From NCBI GenBank assembly GCA_949499045.1, contig CATEEE010000075.1, positions 1 through 5,864 on the forward strand: 5,864 nucleotides of DNA, written 5' to 3'. The notes under the pieces were generated by a model that was not told the origin of the DNA, made no database searches, and saw only the letters and a program-made list of their open reading frames with translations. The first letter of the stretch is position 1; every line of letters begins with the position of its first letter. The stretch is from Marinobacterium sp. xm-d-530 (GTDB lineage: Bacteria > Pseudomonadota > Gammaproteobacteria > Pseudomonadales > Balneatricaceae). Shown here in pieces: positions 1 through 4,471 of this stretch. Position numbers and translations under genes: made by a program.

Positions 1-1238
1 AGTGTTCGAGCCTTTGCAATCGTCAAATCACTTTCTGCATTTACAAGTGCACGACGTGTTTCAAAGTACTCATTCTCTGTATCGAGAAGATCGAGCAGAG
101 TGCGCTGACCTATATCAAACTGGCCCCGATAGGCGACACGTGCCTTGCTGATCGCCAATGCGTTCTGCTCTAGCAGACTAATTTGGCTCTGCAAATTATT
201 GATCGCATTAAAGGCAACCATTGCCTCCTGACGAATGTCGTAACAAGCGCCAAGACGTTCTGTCTCTGCACCAGCTGCTGCCTTTTGATACTGTCGAATA
301 GCGGCTGCATCAGCCCCGCCGTTGTATAAATTAAAGCTCAGCACAAGCTCGACAGCCATATCACGATAATTGCCAGAGTTACCAGAACGGTTTCTCTCAT
401 GCTGGTCGCGCAGACGCAGATCTAATTTTGGTTTATTTGCCGCTTCACGCACACGCTTGTCAGCACGGGCCGCCATCAGTGATTCAGCACTGGCCATTAA
501 AAATGGATGTTCCTGATAGGCCGTTTTTAGCACGCTGGCTGCATCCGAACCGATCATCTCGGTATTCAAAGAGACATCTGCAAGGTTATCTTCTGGCAGC
601 AGATTGGTAATGCGTTGGTAACGTGCAGACACATCGTGCAAATTAGCCACTTCTGTTAACAAGTTCGTCTCTGCCAACGCTAATCGACCATTGGCTTGTT
701 CTAAATCAACGCCACGACCAACACCCTGCTCTACTCGCTCTAAGATCTGATCGTAAATTTTACGGTGCTCAACGTAGTTCTCTTTAGTCAGCGCTAACAG
801 TTTTTGCTCGCGTGCCACATCAACATAGGCATTGACCGCCTGAAAAGCCGCCTGCTCGGTTTCGTACTTAAATTCAAAATAACGAGCGCGACGCTCATGG
901 CTTAAACGAGCCACCTGATTACGTGTCTCGTGACCGTCATAAATCATCTGTGTTAGCGTCAGCGTTGCCGTTGAATGATTGTAATCATCCAAATCCGTGC
1001 CAGGGCTTTTCGACCAACGAGTACCGGTATCCATATCTAAATCGATACTCGGGTAGTAGCCACCCTCAGCAGAGCGTTGTTCTTGTGCTGCCGCCTCAAA
1101 GTTATACCAAGCGGCATTCACACTTGGGTTATTGATCAAAGCTTCACTGATTGCTTTGTCAAAAATGCTTGTCTCATTGGCCTGCACAGCAAAAGATGAA
1201 GAGCCCAAAAATACTGAGATCGCTATCATTCGACGCAT
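1..1238 (-). CDS. lapE: TolC-family outer-membrane channel of a type I secretion system, LapE/AggA-like (3' end cut by window edge)
   Basis: The reading frame is open from an ATG at 1238 to the left edge, giving 412 complete codons without a stop. The N-terminus is a signal peptide: MRRM, a short hydrophobic stretch, then a likely cleavage after VQA at residue 20. The body is the long helical, Gln/Ala/Glu-rich pattern of outer-membrane efflux proteins. Near the N-terminus is NPSVNAAWYNFEAA, and at residues 379-392 is RTLLDLLDTENEYF, the C-terminal signature typical of this family in adhesin export systems. Family members run to about 450 residues, so only a few dozen should be missing. The protein should form a trimeric outer-membrane and periplasmic tunnel that works with an ABC transporter and a membrane-fusion protein. 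Neither partner is in the window; they may lie to the left. The assignment to adhesin export rather than general efflux comes from the divergent lapG-lapD pair and the RTX adhesin nearby. The family call is firm and the LapE role is inferred. Confidence 0.9.
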   Translation of the reverse strand, partial: MRRMIAISVFLGSSSFAVQANETSIFDKAISEALINNPSVNAAWYNFEAAAQEQRSAEGGYYPSIDLDMDTGTRWSKSPGTDLDDYNHSTATLTLTQMIYDGHETRNQVARLSHERRARYFEFKYETEQAAFQAVNAYVDVAREQKLLALTKENYVEHRKIYDQILERVEQGVGRGVDLEQANGRLALAETNLLTEVANLHDVSARYQRITNLLPEDNLADVSLNTEMIGSDAASVLKTAYQEHPFLMASAESLMAARADKRVREAANKPKLDLRLRDQHERNRSGNSGNYRDMAVELVLSFNLYNGGADAAAIRQYQKAAAGAETERLGACYDIRQEAMVAFNAINNLQSQISLLEQNALAISKARVAYRGQFDIGQRTLLDLLDTENEYFETRRALVNAESDLTIAKART

Positions 1239-1244
1239 TTTAAA

Positions 1245-1249
1245 TTCCT
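1245..1249 (-). promoter_or_regulatory. Ribosome binding site of the TolC-like gene
   Basis: On the minus strand AGGAA lies 6 bases before the ATG at 1238. This supports the chosen start over the second Met codon three residues downstream. Confidence 0.6.
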
Positions 1250-1348
1250 ATTCAATTAATAATGTGGCTGCGTTGGTATAAATGTCACACAGCGTCTATA
1301 TTTACTTTGTTGAAAGTGTAGTAAACCGTTTGCAAATTGCGGGCCAAC

Positions 1349-1377
1349 TTTTCTCAAATTGCTAAGAATTATATAAA
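1349..1377 (+). promoter_or_regulatory. Possible sigma-70-type promoter for lapG-lapD
   Basis: TATAAA at 1372-1377 matches five of six positions of the -10 consensus. A poor -35 candidate, TTTTCT at 1349-1354, lies 17 bases upstream. Transcription would start near 1384, giving a leader of only about 14 bases before the lapG ATG. The -35 is weak and the region is AT-rich, so this could be chance. Confidence 0.3.
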
Positions 1378-1397
1378 AAGGCCACCACACCAAGCTT

Positions 1398-2099
1398 ATG
1401 ACTCTCACACGCCCACTGTTCCAATCGAACTGGATACGCAGATCGCTCAACCGATCTGCTGGCGTGCTGTTTGCATTAACACTGACCACCGCGCTAGCCA
1501 AAACGGACTATGTTGGCATGCTAGCGATCGCCAAAGAACGCTACGGTGAAAAAGCCGTTGCAACAGTCAATGACTGGCAAGCGCTCATTAATGAGGTAAG
1601 ACCACTTGCCCATAAAGCAAAGCTGGAAGCGGTAAACGATTTCTTTAACAATCGGGTGCTGTTTGTTGATGACATCTACAACTGGAAAGAGAGTGATTAC
1701 TGGGCGACCCCGCTCGAGACCATGGGGGTATTAAAAGGTGATTGCGAAGACTTTACGATTGCTAAATACATGACACTTTTATTGGCCGGAATGCCCATGG
1801 AGCATCTGCGGCTATTCTACGTAAAAGCAAAAATAGGCGGTGTAAACAGCACACTTAGCCAAGCTCACATGGTATTGAGCTATTATGAAAAGCCCACCTC
1901 AGCGCCTTTAATTTTAGATAATTTAATACCCGATATTAAAGCGGCAACCAACCGTCCAGACCTAACCCCTGTCTTTAGTTTTAACTCAGCGGGCATTTGG
2001 ATTGGCGGTTCAACCACTGCTGCTTCAAATGATCCAGCCGCTAAATTATCGCGCTGGAGCGACCTAATTGAACGAATGCAAAACGAGGGAATTCAATAA
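1398..2099 (+). CDS. lapG: LapG-type periplasmic cysteine protease that releases the surface adhesin
   Basis: This 233-residue protein matches the bacterial transglutaminase-like cysteine protease family (DUF920). The triad is visible as Cys116 in KGDCEDF, His157 in SQAHMVLSYY and Asp174 in LILDNL. Asp115 and Glu117 flank the cysteine; the equivalent residues bind calcium in characterised LapG proteins, so calcium-dependent activity is likely. The N-terminus has basic residues, then AGVLFALTLTTALA, a signal sequence with probable cleavage after ALA near residue 34, which places the enzyme in the periplasm. The C-terminal part has the family's FSFNSAGIWIGG segment. In known systems LapG cuts the N-terminal region of LapA-like adhesins and is held inactive by LapD. 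The ATG at 1398 is the only start before an in-frame stop at 1374-1376, but its ribosome site is poor (AAAGG 16 bases away). A later start would spoil the signal peptide. lapD follows 30 bases downstream, so the two are probably one transcript. Confidence 0.95.
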   Translation: MTLTRPLFQSNWIRRSLNRSAGVLFALTLTTALAKTDYVGMLAIAKERYGEKAVATVNDWQALINEVRPLAHKAKLEAVNDFFNNRVLFVDDIYNWKESDYWATPLETMGVLKGDCEDFTIAKYMTLLLAGMPMEHLRLFYVKAKIGGVNSTLSQAHMVLSYYEKPTSAPLILDNLIPDIKAATNRPDLTPVFSFNSAGIWIGGSTTAASNDPAAKLSRWSDLIERMQNEGIQ

Positions 2100-2118
2100 T
2101 GCCCTCTTGTGACCAGAT

Positions 2119-2122
2119 GGAG
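2119..2122 (+). promoter_or_regulatory. Ribosome binding site deciding the lapD start
   Basis: GGAG lies 7 bases before the ATG at 2130. A GTG at 2109 in the same frame would add seven residues, but it has no suitably spaced ribosome site: the nearest, GAGGGA at 2085-2090, is 18 bases away. The ATG start also gives MSLVKQLWIGI, an N-terminus typical of LapD proteins. Confidence 0.65.
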
Positions 2123-2129
2123 CTTTGCT

Positions 2130-4055
2130 ATGTCATTAGTTAAACAGTTATGGATTGGTATCATCCTACTCATGGTGATCGCCTTTGGTGGCAGCTTCGT
2201 GGTTAGCAGTTTGTCTGCAAAAAATTACTTAGAAAAACAGCTCACCATCAAAAATTCAGATAACGCAAACGCCCTCGCACTATCGTTAAGTCGCTCACAA
2301 GCAGACCCCGTTATGCTTGAGCTAACACTGGCTGCACAGTTCGATACAGGCTTTTACAAAGAGATTAAACTCACCGGAGCTGACGGCACTACTCTGCTAG
2401 AGCGCACCGATAACACCAGAGTGACGGAAGCCCCCAGCTGGTTTATGGAGCTATTCCCTATCAATGCACAACCAGGGGTCGCCGCCGTTCAAGATGGATG
2501 GACTCAAGTTGGCATGCTGACACTGGTGAGCCACAACCGCTTTGCATACGCAGAACTCTGGTCTAGCACCAAAAACCTGATTAGTTATTTCGTCATTGCC
2601 GCTTCATTAGCAGGGATACTAGGCAGCCTTTTATTACGCGTTATTACTCAACCATTAACGAGCGTTGTCAATCAAGCCAAAGCCATTAGCGAGCGCCGTT
2701 TCATAACAACACCTGAACCTAAAACGCTTGAGTTCAAGTCCGTTGTTTCATCAATGAACAGCCTGTCGGATCGTATTCAAGAGATGCTTAAACAGGAAAC
2801 AGACCGCCTAGAACAGTGGCGCAAAAATGCACAGCTAGACAGGGTGACCAACACACTCAATCGCGACCCGTTTATGGGTAAATTATCAGCAGCATTAAGT
2901 CATGATGACGAATCATCTAACGGGGTGGTTATTCTGTTCCGACTAAAAAACCTACAAGAGATCAACCGCGAAATCGGTCGCAATTATGCAGACAAGCTGC
3001 TCGCTAAATTCGGTGAGGTTCTCAATCATTATGTGGCTAACAACAGTGACTGGGTCGTAGGTAGGTTGAATGGCTCCGACTTTGCACTGTTAGCGACCGG
3101 TCATGACAACCCAGGTCATTTAGCAATTGAGCTTCAACAAAAACTCATACACGTTGCGCGCGAACTTGAGGTAAACAGCCTAACCCCTATCCCCATGAGT
3201 GCCGCACAATATTCGCCTAAGAACACGCTAGCGGATCTGATGACAATGCTGGATGCCAAACTTCAAGAAGCACAAATAAAATCCCTAAAAGACCCAGTGA
3301 TCCTAGCGTCGTTTAATCATAGCGATGAACCGGATAATAACTCTGTTGAGCACTGGAGTGAGCTGTTAAATGATGCACTCAACGCAAAGGCTTTTAACCT
3401 CGCTCAGTTCCCTGTCCTATCAATAGATGGCAAGCTTGTTCATAACGAGACCGCCGCTCGCCTTAACGTTGATGGTTCTATTATCCAAGCCGGTGAATTT
3501 ATTCCATGGTTACAGCGCCTAAAACGAACCACCGATTTTGATAAAGCGCTCATTGAGCAAGCCATCAAAACACTTGAAAGCAGTGATAGTGCTTTGGCTG
3601 TTAACCTGACGCCAGCATCGCTAGATGACAGTCTATTTAAACAGTGGCTAGCCAATACACTCAAAGCATCACCCAAAGCGGCAAGCCGATTGTCTATTGA
3701 GATACCAGAACAAGGAGCACATCAACGCATTGCTGCGTTTAGAGAGCTTATTCACACTCTAAAACCGATGGGTGTGCGTGTAGGCATTAAACATGCAGGA
3801 CAAGATATTGAGCGCATCAGCGCACTGCATGATCTTGGTCTAGACTACGTGAAGATTGACGCATCTTTGATTCATAATATCGACAAAGATACGCAGAACC
3901 AGACACTGCTTCGAGCCATTTGTTTGGTCGTCCACTCCATCGGCTTAACGGCCATTGCCGCTATGGTACAAACACCTGAAGAGTGGCACATCCTTAACGA
4001 ATTGGGCCTAGACGCAGGCGCAGGGCCAGAAGCAAAAAACCACCTAAGCGATTAA
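2130..4055 (+). CDS. lapD: LapD-type inner-membrane c-di-GMP receptor with degenerate GGDEF and EAL domains
   Basis: From the ATG at 2130 the protein is 641 residues, close to the 648 of P. fluorescens LapD. In order it has a membrane helix (about 7-26), a periplasmic sensor-like domain (about 30-148), a second membrane helix (about 150-172), a HAMP linker (about 170-228), a GGDEF-like domain (about 235-395) and an EAL-like domain (about 410-641). The periplasmic domain contains DGWTQVG with Trp124, matching the Trp known to contact LapG (W125 in P. fluorescens). Both enzymatic domains look dead. The GGDEF motif reads NGSDF (314-318). EAL reads ETA (440-442). The Asp pair of the DDFG motif is replaced in KHAG (554-557), and the late catalytic Glu region reads AAMVQT (Met612). 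Asn492, Glu524 and KID (575-577) are kept, consistent with ligand binding without hydrolysis. The inferred role is to bind c-di-GMP in the cytoplasm and hold LapG in the periplasm. It lies just downstream of lapG and converges with the adhesin operon. Confidence 0.95.
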   Translation: MSLVKQLWIGIILLMVIAFGGSFVVSSLSAKNYLEKQLTIKNSDNANALALSLSRSQADPVMLELTLAAQFDTGFYKEIKLTGADGTTLLERTDNTRVTEAPSWFMELFPINAQPGVAAVQDGWTQVGMLTLVSHNRFAYAELWSSTKNLISYFVIAASLAGILGSLLLRVITQPLTSVVNQAKAISERRFITTPEPKTLEFKSVVSSMNSLSDRIQEMLKQETDRLEQWRKNAQLDRVTNTLNRDPFMGKLSAALSHDDESSNGVVILFRLKNLQEINREIGRNYADKLLAKFGEVLNHYVANNSDWVVGRLNGSDFALLATGHDNPGHLAIELQQKLIHVARELEVNSLTPIPMSAAQYSPKNTLADLMTMLDAKLQEAQIKSLKDPVILASFNHSDEPDNNSVEHWSELLNDALNAKAFNLAQFPVLSIDGKLVHNETAARLNVDGSIIQAGEFIPWLQRLKRTTDFDKALIEQAIKTLESSDSALAVNLTPASLDDSLFKQWLANTLKASPKAASRLSIEIPEQGAHQRIAAFRELIHTLKPMGVRVGIKHAGQDIERISALHDLGLDYVKIDASLIHNIDKDTQNQTLLRAICLVVHSIGLTAIAAMVQTPEEWHILNELGLDAGAGPEAKNHLSD

Positions 4056-4066
4056 GCTAAGGTGGT
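4039..4066. terminator. Bidirectional terminator hairpin overlapping the end of lapD
   Basis: ACCACCT (4039-4045) pairs with AGGTGGT (4060-4066). After an A-A mismatch, AGC (4047-4049) pairs with GCT (4056-4058) around the loop GATTAA. Rightward transcripts read GTTTCTT after the stem. Leftward transcripts read TTTTTG after it, because of the A run at 4034-4039. It therefore suits ending both the lapG-lapD transcript and the convergent adhesin transcript. The left arm lies inside the last codons of lapD (stop at 4053-4055). Confidence 0.6.
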
Positions 4067-4106
4067 GTTTCTTGCCGGGTAAGATTGTAGAGTTTTTCTA
4101 ATTTTA

Positions 4107-4123
4107 ATTCGCACATTGCGAAT
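4107..4123. other. Small perfect hairpin at the 3' end of the small conserved gene
   Basis: ATTCGCA (4107-4113) and TGCGAAT (4117-4123) form a 7-bp stem with a CAT loop. It touches the stop codon of the gene on the minus strand. No clean T run follows in either direction, so it is not a classic terminator. It may protect the transcript end or be incidental. Confidence 0.3.
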
Positions 4124-4461
4124 CATTTTAAAAGCAGTTTTTCATCTTCCGGAAGTAGATCTAATTTATTATCTAAGCCATCACGTAAGCGACGACGCAT
4201 CAGCATCTTCGCTTGGGAAGCATCAGGCAGCTCTGTAAACTGAATCACATTCTTCGCCATCAATAGCTCAATGACATCGTCCAGCACACGAACAAAGTCA
4301 AGATCTGACCGACTAAGTTCAACATGCTCTTGCCCTGCAAGCGAAGAGCTGAATGCCATTATTTCACTCTCATCCGACTCAGCAGACTCAACAAAACCCG
4401 GCAGCGCCTCCTGAGACACTGCCACAATATCACCGCGTTCATTTCGTTTAATGTAGTGCAT
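4123..4461 (-). CDS. Small conserved protein of unknown function, coupled to the adhesin gene
   Basis: This gene encodes 112 residues and starts 8 bases after the adhesin stop. The sequence recalls a family of short gammaproteobacterial proteins usually labelled 'tryptophan synthase subunit beta-like'; that name has no functional support here, since there is no PLP-binding lysine region or enzyme-sized fold. It has three visible parts: an N-terminal segment MHYIKRNERGDIVAVSQEA that looks like a short beta hairpin, an acidic Ser/Glu-rich linker (about 24-45), and a charged helical C-terminal part. The last part includes SRSDLDFVRVLDDVIELLMAKNV and FTELPDASQAKMLMRRRLRD in succession. There is no signal peptide or membrane segment, so it should be cytoplasmic. 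Position and shared ribosome site suggest it is made together with the adhesin. A chaperone or regulatory role in adhesin production is possible but is only a guess from context. Confidence 0.85.
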   Translation of the reverse strand: MHYIKRNERGDIVAVSQEALPGFVESAESDESEIMAFSSSLAGQEHVELSRSDLDFVRVLDDVIELLMAKNVIQFTELPDASQAKMLMRRRLRDGLDNKLDLLPEDEKLLLK

Positions 4462-4466
4462 ATGAA

Positions 4467-4471
4467 TCCTT
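4467..4471 (-). promoter_or_regulatory. Ribosome binding site of the small gene, overlapping the adhesin stop codon
   Basis: On the minus strand AAGGA sits 5 bases before the ATG at 4461. Its first two bases are the last two of the adhesin TAA stop (4472-4470). Ribosomes ending the adhesin would sit directly on this site, so translational coupling is likely. Confidence 0.65.

Larger units (their letters stand above)
1239..1397. promoter_or_regulatory. Divergent intergenic region between the TolC-like gene and lapG
   Basis: These 159 bases separate two divergently read genes, so promoters for both directions should lie here. The stretch is AT-rich. On its right half it holds the octamer CAAATTGC twice, at 1333-1340 and 1355-1362, 22 bases apart start to start. 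The first copy sits inside overlapping short palindromes: TTTGCAAA at 1329-1336 and GCAAATTGC at 1332-1340. Such a layout could be an operator, but no known regulator site is recognised. No convincing -35/-10 pair was found for the leftward gene. No riboswitch-like fold or RNA gene is apparent. Confidence 0.55.

Noticed and set aside
428..610. Plus-strand open frame of 60 codons
   Set aside because: It lies opposite the TolC-like gene, whose family signature fixes the true strand and frame. The peptide has no coherent features.
923..1135. Plus-strand open frame of 70 codons
   Set aside because: It is a shadow of the TolC-like gene on the other strand, with no ribosome site and no recognisable domain.
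1239..1397. A c-di-GMP riboswitch in the divergent leader
   Set aside because: The leader before lapG appears too short and no conserved riboswitch core or receptor helices could be recognised.
1256..1549. Short open frames on both strands across the divergent region and the lapG start
   Set aside because: They overlap the lapG signal peptide region in other frames and have no supporting motif.
2109..2129. Upstream GTG start for lapD, adding seven residues
   Set aside because: It has no well-spaced ribosome site, while the ATG at 2130 has GGAG 7 bases away and gives the usual LapD N-terminus.
3440..3676. Minus-strand open frame of 78 codons inside lapD
   Set aside because: It is antisense to the conserved EAL-like domain with no independent support.
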